From: Molossus alvarezi | Taxonomy: Eukaryota; Chordata; Mammalia; Chiroptera; Molossidae | Assembly: GCA_037176705.1 (NCBI GenBank) | Contig: CM073887.1 | Coordinates: 28,027,501-28,091,500, forward strand | Direction: 5' to 3' | DNA: 64,000 nt | Shown: positions 11,248-22,375 of the stretch, piece after piece | Layout of the letters: every line of letters starts with the position of its first letter | Numbering within the stretch: position 1 is the stretch's first letter | Notes under the pieces: generated by a model | What the model was told of the DNA's origin: nothing | Seen by the model: only the letters and a program-made list of their open reading frames with translations | The model's database searches: none | Translations under genes and position numbers: made by a program

Positions 11248-11594
11248 GAAACCTTTTTGAGTGATAAGGTAGTTCTCCCCAACCCATGCATACAAGGGTC
11301 GGGGAGATAGAGAGAGAAGTAGAAGCTAGAATGATGGCAGTTTTATTTTGTTGTTTTATTTTATTTTTGTGGTAACTTTACAGCATTTTTAAGTTATAGA
11401 GTCTGTGTTTAAACATCTTTCTCTAAAGAAACCTGAGTTGTATGACAATTCTGATATGACTTTTCTACTACAAGGTATTAGAAAACTCTCTTTATAAAAC
11501 TACAAATTCAAATAAATTAAATTTACCAAATTAAATTAGAATTTGTTTTAGAATTTTACTATGTCATGGCTTTAAAAAAGAGCAATGCAGCCTA

Positions 11595-11775
11595 TTACAA
11601 TGAGCCCAGACTGCCCAAGTCCATTTGCACTGACACACTCTCTGTGGCTCAGTTTTCTAATCTGCAAAGTGGGGATGCTGAAAATAATAGGCCCTACCAC
11701 AGAGGATTCAATGAGTTCACGCTTGTAAAGTGCTGAAAATAGTGTATGTCCAACACAGTGGCAAGTCTATGCTTG
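11595..11775 (+). repeat. MIR SINE
   Basis: MIR-like order: 'ggctcagttttctaatctgc', 'aaagtggggatgctgaaaat', 'gttcacgcttgtaaagtgct' and 'gaaaatagtgtatg'. Confidence 0.65.
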
Positions 11776-12232
11776 AAGATCTCACTCTCTAATAAGAAAG
11801 ACATTATCCAGATTTGAATGGAGTGCTTAGGATCTCCATTGTTTGAAACAAAATCTCATCCTTCCCACATGTCTTCCATGATTCTGTAAGTATCTGGGGG
11901 ATTGTAATAGATTCCTATTCATCATTTTTTCCAGTTCCAGTTAACATAGGCACTTGCTTAATAGGCACTGTTCTTTGACGCCTATATGTTTGCAACCACT
12001 CGAAAATCTAATGTTGGGTTTTAATTCTTTTTAGTTCTCAGACATAATTTTTAAATGTGTATAGAATTTTTGCAATGCAACACCACAGCAAAACCATCAG
12101 TAAATCATACTTTAGATTGAATTTTAAATTTTACTTACAAACAGTTGGGCGCCAGCTAAATATGTCAGATACGGTGTTGTTGGGCACTGCTGATATAAGA
12201 ATAATGCTAGAATAAGTCTACTTTGGATGAGC
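11776..12232. other. Anonymous DNA
   Basis: No gene or confident repeat was seen. Confidence 0.4.
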
Positions 12233-12246
12233 TCAAAATTGATCAT

Positions 12247-12900
12247 GTAATTATTGAACTGCCTTATGACCCAGTGATGCCACTTCTGGATATATATCTT
12301 AAGAAACCCAAGACACTAATTTAAAGAATATATGCACTCCTATGTTCAGTGCAGCATTATTTACAATAACAAAGCTATGGAAGCAACCCAACTGCCCATC
12401 AACAAACAAGTGAATGAAAAGGCTGTGGTACATATAGAAATGGAATATTACTTGGCCATAAAAAATAGTGAAGTCTTACCATTTGGAGTAGCTTGAATGG
12501 ACTTGGAGGGTATAATGCTCAATTAAATGTCAATCAGAGGAAGACAAATACCATATGATTTTATTTATAAGTAGAATCTAAAACAAAAAAATAAACAACC
12601 CAGAGACAGATTCATAGACACAAAGAATGGAATGATGGTTCGTAGGGGGGAGGAGGGTTGGGTGAAAAAAGTGAAGGTGTTGAGAAGTACAGATTGGTAG
12701 TTACAAAATGATCATGGGGATATAAAGTACAGCATAGAGAATATGGTCAATAATATTGTAATAACTATGTAGGGTGCCAGGTGGGTACTGAAGAACATAG
12801 GGGGGGACACTTTGTAAAGTATATGATTGTCTACTATGCTGTACACCTGAAACTAATACAAACTAATATTACATGTAAACTTCCATTGAAAAATAAAATT
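12247..12900 (+). mobile_element. 5'-truncated L1 LINE (654 bp)
   Basis: Sense-strand end of L1 ORF2 plus 3' UTR. Recognisable ORF2-end motifs are 'gcagcattatttacaataac' and 'tggaatattacttggccata', then the 'aaactaataca' type 3' UTR and an A-rich end. A perfect 14-bp TSD, 'tcaaaattgatcat', lies at 12233-12246 and 12901-12914, so this is a complete, severely 5'-truncated insertion. The coding frame is disrupted. Confidence 0.95.
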
Positions 12901-13214
12901 TCAAAATTGATCATTTAAATATCATTTCTGAATCAAAACTACTGAGGCCATGGGAATTTTGGCATGTTCCCTATGTGTGGAGGGAGTCAGAGCTGTGAGG
13001 GGCTTTATATTGAGTGGCTCTGGAAAGACAGAGATGAATCCGAAGTCACCGCCCATGGAGAGGGTTATAGAAAAGGGAAATCACAAAGGAGAGAAGCCGA
13101 GGATGAGAACATGAAAAGCATATGAGAAAACATTTATTTTTGCGTGATTTGTCATTCTTTTGGACTAACTGTCCTAGAAAAGAAGGTTGGGAGATCATTT
13201 TAACCCGTACATTC

Positions 13215-13390
13215 TCACAATGTGGTCCTGGACCTGTAGCATCAGCATCACTTGGGAACTTGTTGGAAATGAACTTCTTGGGCCATAGTTCAGGCCTCTG
13301 CATCAGAAACTGTGGTCGATGGAGTCCAGAATCTGGTTTTCACAAGCCCTGTAGGTGGAGCATCTGTCAAAACCTAACCCAGACTGTAGG
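13215..13390 (+). repeat. MER5/Charlie-type hAT MITE relic
   Basis: The order 'tgtggtcctggacctgtagc', 'atcacttgggaacttgttgg', 'catcagaaactgtgg' and 'acaagccctgtaggtg' matches MER5-like non-autonomous hAT elements. The termini are eroded. Confidence 0.6.
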
Positions 13391-13772
13391 TAGATTTATG
13401 TTCACTGCTTACTCAGCTTAAGGCAATGACACTGAATTTTTAAACATCATCATTGTGATCTTTAAATATTGCTGCCTACTAGGTAAGGAAGCAATTATTT
13501 TCTGCTCTCATTAGTGATTTGAAAAGTCAAATAGCTAACAATACAAAGCAGTGTTTGCTTAATATCGAATGATTATTTGTAATAATAAAACTACAGATGT
13601 TCAGAGACAGTGGCAATAACCCCCAGTGCAGGTGACTGTGGAAAGGATCAGGAAATGGAATTTTGAAGTGCTTGTTCTGTTCCAGCTTGGGATTTCTAAA
13701 CAGGACTTCTGCTTCTTTGTTGCTGAGGAACCAACCACCTCAAACTTGGTGGCCTAAAACAAGAAGTTACTT

Positions 13773-13976
13773 TTTTTTTTCTTTATTGATTTTAGAGAGA
13801 GTGGAAGGGAAAGGGAGAGAGAGAATAGAAACATTGATGAGAAAAAACATCGATTGGCCACCTCCTGTATGCCCCACACTGGGAATTTGGCCCACAACCT
13901 GGGCATGTGCCCTGACCTGTGACCTCTTCGTGCCTGGGTTGATGCTCAACGACTGACCCACACCGGCTGGCACAGC
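13773..13976 (-). mobile_element. Ves SINE
   Basis: An antisense SINE with 'tttctttattgattttagag', 'cctcctgtatgccccacact' and the head end 'gacccacaccggctgg'. A perfect 9-bp TSD, 'aagttactt', lies at 13764-13772 and 13977-13985. Confidence 0.94.
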
Positions 13977-14170
13977 AAGTTACTTGGATCTCTTATAGTA
14001 TTAAGAGCTTACTGGGCTCAGCTCTGAGGTTCTTGCTTGGGGTTTCCTTTGCAGTCTGATTGCAGCTGGGGTGGAATTCTTCAAAAGTTTGACTAGGCTG
14101 GATGTCAACAAGCACTTCTTCACTCACAGGTCTCAGCTTCTTTCTATACTCAGTATCTTATCTTCCAGGC

Positions 14171-14334
14171 CAGTGGTTCTCGACCTTCCTCATGTTGTGG
14201 TGACCCCCAACCATAAAATTACTTACATTGCTACTCCATAACTGTAATTTTGCTACTATTATGTCTTAGGCAACCCCTGTGCAAGGGTCGTTCGACCCCC
14301 AAAGGGGTCACGACCCACAGGTTGAGAACCACTG
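14171..14334. mobile_element. SPIN-type non-autonomous hAT transposon
   Basis: A 164-bp element with terminal inverted repeats: 'cagtggttctcgacc' at the left and 'ggttgagaaccactg' at the right. It carries the SPIN-like subterminal 'ggtcgttcgacccccaaagg' then 'ggtcacgaccc', and the opposite arm 'tcatgttgtggtgaccccca'. Most of the internal region is missing, so it encodes nothing. No intact 8-bp TSD is readable (left 'ttccaggc', right 'cgagtcta'). The family is documented as horizontally transferred among tetrapods. Confidence 0.88.
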
Positions 14335-14600
14335 CGAGTCTAGGGTGTCTCCATCTGACTTGGGCTTCTCATAGCTTAATGGTCTCAGAGAGGTGCTGGC
14401 TTCTGAGAGAGGAAGTGCACTTTCACATCCTGGAAATGACACAATTCCACCTTGTTCTATTGGTCGAAGCAGTCACAGATCAAGTGTCAGTTCAAGGGGA
14501 AGGAACACAGTGTGGGTACATGGAGGTGTGATTTATTGGAGGGCCACCTTTTGGAGACTACCACAAGTCGCTGACTACCCTGGAAAGTGTTGGGATTGGC

Positions 14601-15489
14601 TTAGAGGATGTCTGGAGGACTCTTCCTTATAGTTTTATCCCTCTATCTATGATCCACAAAATATCCCTCCTAATTTGTAACTCACCAAGGAGAATAGTAA
14701 AATATACCTAGAATATCGTCAATTTTCTGTTCACACGATGTTTTGTTTTCAATAGGTTACTAGTATGAGAACTAGTAACTACTAATGCCCCCGGCTACAA
14801 AGGGATGAAATATATATAACCAATGTATTTGTGTAAAAAAGCTCTAAAAATTAATAATATTTTATAAATTCATTTCAGTGTTTTTTGGGGGGAGGAAATT
14901 TATCCCATTAATATCATTATTCCTTAAAAGCATAATGGTTTTATTTTGATCCAGATGTTTTTGAAATTCAAGCTTTTGTAGACAAATTCAATGCCCTCTA
15001 GGAAATCCTTTTGAGTAGAAATAAATGTGAGGTTTTAAATAATTTTTTGAATATATAGGCTCTGGTATTTAGAGTATTTATCTCATGAGATCAAGCCAGA
15101 TGCCATACCATTGCATGAAAGTCATTAAAGTTTTACCAAAAAAGCAAAATAAAATTCTAAGCTCTAAATAATTAAAAATTACTTTTAAAATTTCTTATTC
15201 TGTAAAAAGTAGTAAAGGATTTTTACAAGATTTGAATTTATACTAAAAATCTTTGTAAAACTGTTCTTCATCAGAATGCCAAAAACATCTTTTCCCCCCT
15301 AATAATTTTACTATAGCATCTAAATTAAGAAGAATGGAAATGTTTATATTTCATACCTTAGTTTCTTTTTTTATACTATTTATATTTGAAGGCCTAAGCA
15401 GAACATTTTTCTCCACAGTTATAGTACACAATATGTGTACTACCTGCTAATGAAATTTAGGTCATGGCATATTTTTAGTCATTCCTTAT
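14601..15489. other. AT-rich anonymous DNA with a small perfect palindrome
   Basis: No gene was seen. A 9-bp inverted repeat, 'gttactagt' (14756-14764) and 'actagtaac' (14771-14779), with a 6-bp loop stands out. Confidence 0.45.
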
Positions 15490-15715
15490 ATCCACTAATT
15501 AAGGGATGTGAACCTGTGAATTCCCACAGAAGACATTTTGCTTTGTCTGTCATCTAGCCACCTCCACCTTGAAGCCTTCCTGGACTACTCTATATAAGTA
15601 GTCAGCCACAACATTCCTTTTGCCCATTGACTCCTCTTATTGCTTACCAACATCTGGCACAAGGCCTGTCATAGTTAAAATGTGCAATCACTATTGGTGA
15701 ATAAATGAAAACCTT
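15490..15715 (+). repeat. L2 LINE 3'-end remnant
   Basis: 'ttgaagccttcctggactac', then 'caacatctggcacaaggcc' and 'ggtgaataaatgaa' give the typical order of an eroded L2 3' end. Confidence 0.5.
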
Positions 15716-16815
15716 TGTTTCTTTAATTGAATGGAAAGCATTCCTGGTCCCAAATGACCTCAACTTGCACCTTGAATTTCTAAGATCACCGGGACAAGAA
15801 AAGCACATAGTTTTTAAACTGTAGTCTCTTCCAACTGAAAACTCAGAGCCTAGGAGATTGGCTTTTTGAAGTGAAAATATTAGAAAAACTTTTTTAGAAA
15901 TAAAATTTAACAAAGATACTAAGAGGTTATATTTTATATTAACTTTTAAAATGTTCTATTTTGCAGGTTAGTGTCACATTTTAAATGTTTTTAACAGACA
16001 AGTGTTTTTAATTTCAATGTAAAATGGAATATTAAAATTTTCCACTTTGTTCCCAGAAAAGTAGGTTATAACAGTAAAATGGATGGAACATATGAAAATC
16101 ACTAGAGCATAGTGAAGCCATGAGTTTTCTGTTTTTAAAAGTGATAATGTGTTCTGCTAGTTACAGCCTTTCATCATGGACTTCCAAGGATGCTAATGAA
16201 AATTAGTACAGTTATCCTCAGTGCATTAGTACCTTTAACCTCCCTGTGTCAGAGAGTGTAGTATTAATCTTATTTTTTTAACATTGGGGAAGAGGTGTCA
16301 AAGAAAAGTTACAATATTTTAGGTCAGAGAATAGCATGTGCATTTGCCAAGGAAGGATAATAAGCGAGTTTCTCAACTATGTGAATTATATGTCTCTTTG
16401 ATCATATGATGCTGCTCCAGCTAATGGCAAATTGTGCTAGAATAAAAGACCCATTGTGGGGAAGGGTAGCACCTGACAAGTTTTAAGTGACTGGCGTACC
16501 ACATAACATTCTTTTATTTATTTTTTATTTGTTTACATCCATTTATGTAAACTAGTGATTATAAAATCAATGCTACTCAGCCAGTCTCACATATAAATAG
16601 TGATAGAAACATATTTGACTTTATCATTATAAATGAAAGCATTAATAGGCATTTCAAATGTAAGAAATAGCAGTGTCACCTTTGTTAGTCCTCCTAAGCT
16701 ATTAACCCTCAGGAGAGAGCATATGCTTCCTTATTATATGGACGGTCAGTATGGGATTGAGTAATTGTTATTTAATAACTATTCTGTAGAGGAGTGTATA
16801 AGGTTTTTATTACTG
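15716..16815. other. Anonymous AT-rich DNA
   Basis: No supported feature. An 89-codon minus-strand open frame (15644-15913) overlaps the L2 relic and is not a gene. Confidence 0.45.
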
Positions 16816-17150
16816 CTATTATGGACTGAATCATGTCCCCCAGAATTCACACCTCCAGTGTCACTGCATTTGGAGATAGGGCCTTTAGGGAAATAATTAG
16901 GGTTAAATGAGGTTATAAGGGTGGACCTTAACAGGGTAAGATTAATGTCCTTATGAGAAGAAAAAGAGCTGGAGAAAAGACCTTGTGAGGGCACAGTGAG
17001 AAGGTAAACATCCACAAGCCAGAAAGGGAGGTCTCACCAGCAGCCAGCTCTGACAGCACCTTCATCTTGTACTCCTGGGCTCCAGACTGCGCCAAAATAA
17101 ATTTCTGCCAGGCCACCCAGTCTGTGGCATTTGGAAGACTAATAGAACTG
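16816..17150 (+). repeat. MLT1A-type MaLR solitary LTR
   Basis: The start 'ttatggactgaatcatgtcc', then 'ggagatagggcctttaggg', 'aaaataaatttctgccaggc' and the end 'cacccagtctgtggcatttg' match a nearly full-length sense MLT1A LTR. Confidence 0.8.
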
Positions 17151-17159
17151 CTGAATGAA

Positions 17160-17510
17160 ACACTGCACATTTTACTGGCTTAAACCTACAGTGATGTTAT
17201 TTGCTCACAGTTCTGAGGCGCAGGTATTTATGTCCAGTGTTACAGCTCTTCTCTGCTCCATGTGGTAGGGGAGTCCAAGGTGACCTCACTCATATGGCTG
17301 GGACCATGGTGCTGGCCACTGGCCGGTGGGCTACACTTTTCTTCTCTGTGGCTTTTCTCTTTCTACATGTTTCTCATTCTCCAGCGATAGATCACCTAGA
17401 CTTTTTCATATGGAAGGTGGTTCCCCCTTTGTGAAAGTAAAAGCTGGTAATCCTTTCTAAGCCTGGATTCAGAACTCTCAAAATGTCACTTGCACATTTT
17501 ATATTGGTTC
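17160..17510 (-). repeat. MaLR-like LTR remnant
   Basis: 'tggcttaaacctacag' followed by 'tttgctcacagttctgaggc' resembles an antisense MLT1-class LTR lying back-to-back with the preceding sense copy. Confidence 0.5.
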
Positions 17511-17668
17511 AAAAAAAAAACACACAAATCATCCTAAATAGTCTGAAATTAGTGGGAGATTTTATGCATGGTTAAAGCAAAACAGAACATTATCAAGAAT
17601 GAGCTCTCTGTTATTGCAGTAATTTCAGCTGATAGTAGACTACAGTAGACTTTAAAAGACCAGCCTAG

Positions 17669-17894
17669 TCCAGCTGGTGTGGCTCAGTGGTTGAGCATTG
17701 ACCCATGCACCAAGAGGCCACCGGTTCAACTCCCGGCCAGGACACATGCCCAGGTCACGGCCCAATCCCCAGTGGAGGGCATGCAGGAAGTGGCCAATCT
17801 ATGTTCTCTCTCATCAATGTTTCTATCTTTCTCTCCCTTTCACTTCCTCTCTCTCAAATCAATGAAGGACAAAAAAATTTTTTTAAATAAAAAA
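17669..17894 (+). mobile_element. Ves SINE with perfect 16-bp TSD
   Basis: A sense SINE with 'agctggtgtggctcagtgg', the B-box-like 'cggttcaactcc', a CT stretch and 'aaatcaatgaag' plus an A-rich tail. The TSD 'taaaagaccagcctag' at 17653-17668 and 17895-17910 is perfect, suggesting one of the youngest insertions in the window. Confidence 0.96.
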
Positions 17895-18291
17895 TAAAAG
17901 ACCAGCCTAGGTTAAGGCAGTATAAATAACATACAGCACAAAAACAGAATAAAGAAAATGTTCTTAAAAGTGATTGAATATTACTGTGTTTTTTTTTAAC
18001 AAAGATGAAATTTTATGTTTTATGTTGTGTGATCCCAGGTTTTTCTCTATGAAAATAGTCAATATCTTACATGTAAAGAAAATAACTTATAAATATATGT
18101 GAATAAAAAAAGAACATATTCATTCATTAATTTACAAAACTAGTAATTATCTATTAAATGCTTACTACCTATTACATGACAAGCTTCCAGGCACTGAGTA
18201 TACAGGGATAAACTAACAAACTTTTTATCCCTAAGAAAGTCCCTAACAAAGTCATCAAAGCTTTACATTTCCAGTGGGAAGAGATAGATAA

Positions 18292-18327
18292 CAAAAAACA
18301 AAACAAAACAAAATAAAACAAAAAACC
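18292..18327 (+). repeat. (AAAAC)n simple repeat
   Basis: An A-rich pentanucleotide-like run, 'aaaacaaaacaaaacaaaa' in kind, inside the old repeat. Confidence 0.85.
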
Positions 18328-18837
18328 ATTAAGATATTACATCAAGTGATAAACATAAGGAAAAAACAAAACAGAAAAAGAGTTGACGTGATTGGAAGGC
18401 AGTTGGGGCAGGGGAAATTTTCTGTTTTAAATAAAGTGGTCAGGTTAAAGCTGTCAGAAATGGTAAAATTTGAACATCTGAAGGTAATTAGGGTGTTAGA
18501 CATGCAGATATCTGGAGGAAGATCCTTCTGTACAAAGGTCCTAAGACAAGAATGTTCTGAAACATTCTAGCAAGAATGCCCAAAAGACAAGGCAGAGAAA
18601 GACGGAGTTGAAAAGTGTCCAGGGGTCAGGTGTGCAGTTTTTCCAGCTATTGTAAAGCTCTGGTTTTTATTTTAAGTGTGATTGAAAATTCTTTGAGATT
18701 TACAAAGGCTCTCTGACTGCAGTATGGAAGAATAAGCTGTGGAGAAACATAAATTGAACAGAGGACTCATTAGGAAGCTATGTCAGGAGTTTGGAAAATG
18801 AATGAATATAGATCAGTTTCTAGGTGGTACTTGTGGA

Positions 18838-18992
18838 TGTACAGAAAGCAGGTCAGATTCATCATATACAATGAAAGTGGCGTGGCTCTACTTACAGGAA
18901 GAAAGTTGGGTGTAACGATATAAGTGGTCAAAAATGACTGTATTGTTTGGTTTTGGCCTGAGCAACTCAGTGATGAGCAAGAGCTATTTCCT
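18838..18992 (+). repeat. Copy A of a 155-bp segment duplicated at 40.8 kb
   Basis: From 'tgtacagaaagcaggtcag' to 'gagctatttcct' this aligns, in the same orientation, to 40821-40979 with about 14 substitutions and one 4-base gap, roughly 90% identity by eye. It lies at the end of an L2-like relic that is itself far more diverged from its consensus. Confidence 0.9.
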
Positions 18993-20023
18993 TAATTAGA
19001 AACCATGGAAAAAGAACACGGTTGGGTGTGTATGAAAGCAAGAGTTTGGTTTTTATGTGGAAATACCAACACTGTATCTTGCACATATTTCAGTAGATGC
19101 TCAGTCAATTTGATTGATATCTTCTTTCCCCCCTTCATAGCTTTTCTTCTACCACACAGTACAGAGTATCCTTTTTTAAAAAAGGGAGGAGTAGGGTAAA
19201 AAAGAACCAGCTTGACAGCAAAACAGAGCACTCTGGCTAGTTTCATATATTCAAGCAAATTTGAAATCAGTGGATGATATGGTTTCCTGGGCAACAAGCT
19301 GCCATCCACTCAACTGTACATGGGCTTGGATTTAGCTGCGTGCACTTGACCAGAAGAAACCCTAAAAACCACTGCTAAGATTAATTTCTCATTTGTACAC
19401 AGACTTTCAGAATGAAAACTCACATTGCATTGTGCTTGTAGAGTTTAATATGATCTAGAATTTAGTAAAATGGTTTAATCACACAGCTATATTTTTTTTC
19501 CCCTAAAGAAAAGCTATTCTCAGTTGTAGCTGTGAAATTTCTGTTGGTAAATTCATGTTTAAAAATATGTAAAGCATGCACAAATTCTGTTATTTACCTT
19601 CATACAATTCTTTAACAGTTGAAAATAGTTCATAATAGGCACATAAAGTTTCTATATTTGGAGGAAAAATAAAATCATTTTCTTGCTGTTATTATCTTTA
19701 TCTGTTGTTTAAGTAAACAGATAACTAATATAAAAATCTTAGTAATAACTTACTAATGGGCCATAGACCTATTGTCTAGTATGTTCACTTAAACTGTAAC
19801 GTTTTGGTAGCAGAACTGGCTTTCTTCATTGGCCAATTCAATCGTCACTTCAATAATGGAATTTCCAAGATACAGTGTGAGCATATTTATGGGGCAGTGG
19901 TTCATTCAACAAATATTTTTGAGCCCCTACAATATGGTAGACATTTTCAATAAATATTTTTTGAATGACTGAGTTGAAATCTGGCTTGGTACTATGACAT
20001 GAGTAGAATTTTTCTTTAACTTT

Positions 20024-20345
20024 TTACCTTCGAATAATTTAAGATTCACAGAAAAGTTATAAATATAGTACAGAATATTCCCATATACCCATCAACCAGA
20101 TGCCCCTAATTTAACATCTTACATAGTTGTAATTTTTACATATTGCTTCGTTGAAATTAACATTGGTAGCATCCTATTAACTACAGACTCGTTTTTGAAT
20201 TTCGTCAGTTCTCCCCTCTTGTCTGTTTTTGTGTCCTAGGATTCAGTCTAGGATATCACATTGCATTTGGTCATCATGTCTCCATGTCTCTTACACCAGT
20301 GACAATTTTTGAGCAGACTATTGACATCTATGTCCAAAATAGTTG
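20024..20345 (-). repeat. Old L1 (L1M-type) 3'-UTR fragment
   Basis: 'gattcacagaaaagttataa', 'ttcccatatacccatcaacc', 'aaattaacattggtagcatc' and 'gatatcacattgcatttggt' are characteristic of antisense L1M 3' UTR. Confidence 0.65.
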
Positions 20346-20394
20346 AATATTTTGAGTTTCTAATATGGTTTACACAGAAATATAGTTTGTTTCA

Positions 20395-20850
20395 TTGACT
20401 GAGCAATTCACGGAACATTTATTTGTCTATCATAATACACTGTTGTTTGTACTGGCATATAAACATGACTAGAATATTCTTATCCTAGACAGACTTGTAA
20501 TCTGTTGTGAGCAAATAATTTCAGCAATGCCTTATAACAGAGGAATAGGGAGGATAGAAGAGAAAGTATCTGACTCTGACTGGAAACTGGATCAGGTCTT
20601 CAAGGAGAGTAAGACTTCTAAAGGTAAACAGGGGTGTTTGAGACAGGAGACCACATTTGAAGAGGCACAGAGGTAAGAAGCACAGCACAATTACCAACAA
20701 GAGTGGCTTATGGGAGGGAGTGAAGCATGATAAGGGAATAAAATGTCCAGGGGGAGTCAGATCCTGAAGGACTTGTATGTTCTGCTAAAAAGTGTGGGCT
20801 TCATTTCACAGGTAATGACAGCCACTGAATTTTTTTCAGATAAAGCAGAG
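20395..20850. repeat. L2-class ancient LINE remnant
   Basis: 'tcaaggagagtaagacttct', 'gaggcacagaggtaagaag' and 'cctgaaggacttgtatgttc' occur in the same order as in the relic at 18.1-19 kb and belong to the same old family. Confidence 0.4.
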
Positions 20851-21082
20851 CCTGCAAAACTTTCCTCCTATATTATGTGACAGGAATTGTTATAAGATGA
20901 GATCCTTCTGGAGTATTTCTGTCTACTAGATTTTTATTCAAAATGCTGTTTTTCTCAAAGATTCATTTTCCCTTGATATTTAGTAAGCAGTAAGGAAGAA
21001 TGTAGGACTAAAGCTACCATTCACAAACACTTTTAGAAGGTATCTGTCTCCACAAGTATATTTTAGTAATAAACAATAAAAC

Positions 21083-21792
21083 ATGTCTACACTTCACCTC
21101 CATTGTCCAAATTTTTCATCTTTTCCTACAAATAAGAAATGTAGTGGGACACCCAAAGCAAAGGCAACAAAAGCAAAAATAAACAAGTGGGACTGTATCA
21201 AACTAAAAAGCTTCTATGCAGTGGAGGAAACCATCAACAAAATGAAAACAAAACTTACTGACTGAGAGAAAAAATTTGTAAATAGTGTATCAAATGCAGG
21301 ATTGAGATCTAAAATATATAAAGAATGTATACAACTCAATAGAAAAAAATTTAATTTAAAAATGGGTAGAGGATCTGAGTAGACATTTTTAAAAGAAGAC
21401 ATATAGATGATGGCCAACAGGTACATGAAAAAGTGTTCAGCATCACTAATTATCAGGGAAATGCAAGTCAATCCCACAGTGTGAAATCACCACACCCCTG
21501 TTAGAATGCCTTCTAACAAAAAGACAACAGATAACAAGTGTTGGCAAGAATGTGCAGTGTCGGTGGTGCAGCCACTATGAAAAACAATGTGGAGGTTCCT
21601 CAAAAAATTAAAAATAGAACTACCATAAGACCCAGCAATTTCACTTCTGCATATTTGTCTGAAGAAAATGAAAATGCTAATTGGAAAATATATGCACACC
21701 CCCATGTTCATTACGGTGTTATTTATAATAGCCAAGACATGGAAGTAAGCTAAGTGTCCATCAATGGATGAATGAATAAAGGAAACACTACA

Positions 21793-21838
<46 letters not shown>

Positions 21839-22375
21839 TGTATGTGTGTGTATATACAATGGAATATTGTTTAGCTATAATAAAGAAGGAAATCTTGCCA
21901 TGTGCTACATGGATGGATCTTGAGGGCAGTACGCTAAGTGAAATAATTTGGATAGAGAAAGGAAAATAGTGTATGACCTTACTTATATGTGGAAGCAAAA
22001 GGAAAAAAAATAAATAAACCTAAATTCATAGATAGAGTGAACAGGTTGGTGGTTACCAGAGGTGGAGTGTGGAGAGTGTGTGAAATGGGTGAAAGTGATC
22101 AAAGGATACAAACTCCCAGTTAGGTAAGTCCTAGGGATGTAATATACAGCATGGTGACTATAGCTAATTAACACTGTATTATATATTCAAAAGTTGCTAA
22201 GAGATTAGATCTTAAAAATTCTTATCATAAGAAAAAAATGTATAACTGTGAGTGGTGATGGATAGTAATGAGATGTATTATGGTGATTGTTTTGCAGTAT
22301 ATACAATTATGAATCATTATACTGTACATCTGAAACTAATGAAATTTATGTCAATTATATCTCGCTAATATACAT
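21083..22375 (+). mobile_element. 5'-truncated L1 LINE
   Basis: The ORF2 C-terminal region reads 'gggactgtatcaaactaaaa' (product includes TKAKINKWDCIKLKSF) and then stops at a premature TGA near 21263. Later ORF2-end motifs include 'gaaaatatatgcacaccccc' and 'ggaatattgtttagctataa'. The 3' UTR ends with 'gtcaattatatctcgctaat'. A (CA)n microsatellite has expanded inside it. The coding capacity is dead. The exact 5' boundary (21083-21145) is uncertain. Confidence 0.85.
21796..21835 (+). repeat. (CA)n microsatellite inside the L1
   Basis: About 20 uninterrupted CA units, followed by a short TATG/TGTG tract to about 21855. Confidence 0.98.

Larger units (their letters stand above)
13650..14600 (-). 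repeat. Old MaLR-like LTR host for two nested insertions
   Basis: Flanking and intervening sequence ('caaacttggtggcctaaaac' at the left, 'tctattggtcgaagcagtca' at the right) resembles an antisense MaLR-type LTR. The Ves SINE (13773-13976) and the SPIN element (14171-14334) have been inserted into it. The name is uncertain. Confidence 0.4.
18118..18992. repeat. L2-class ancient LINE remnant
   Basis: 'attcattaatttac', 'cttccaggcactgagtatac', 'ctaagacaagaatgttctg', 'ggctctctgactgcagtatg' and 'ggttttggcctgagcaactc' follow the order of a widespread old mammalian repeat that I take as antisense L2. The last 155 bp occur again at 40.8 kb. Confidence 0.45.

Noticed and set aside
12247..12900. Helitron, which is common in vesper bats
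   Set aside because: No 5' TC / 3' CTRR ends with a terminal hairpin were found here or elsewhere in the window. This segment is L1 with a TSD.
21772..21969. Short repeat array as CRISPR-like or coding repeat
   Set aside because: It is a (CA)n microsatellite in L1. There are no spacers or repeats of CRISPR form, and the DNA is mammalian.
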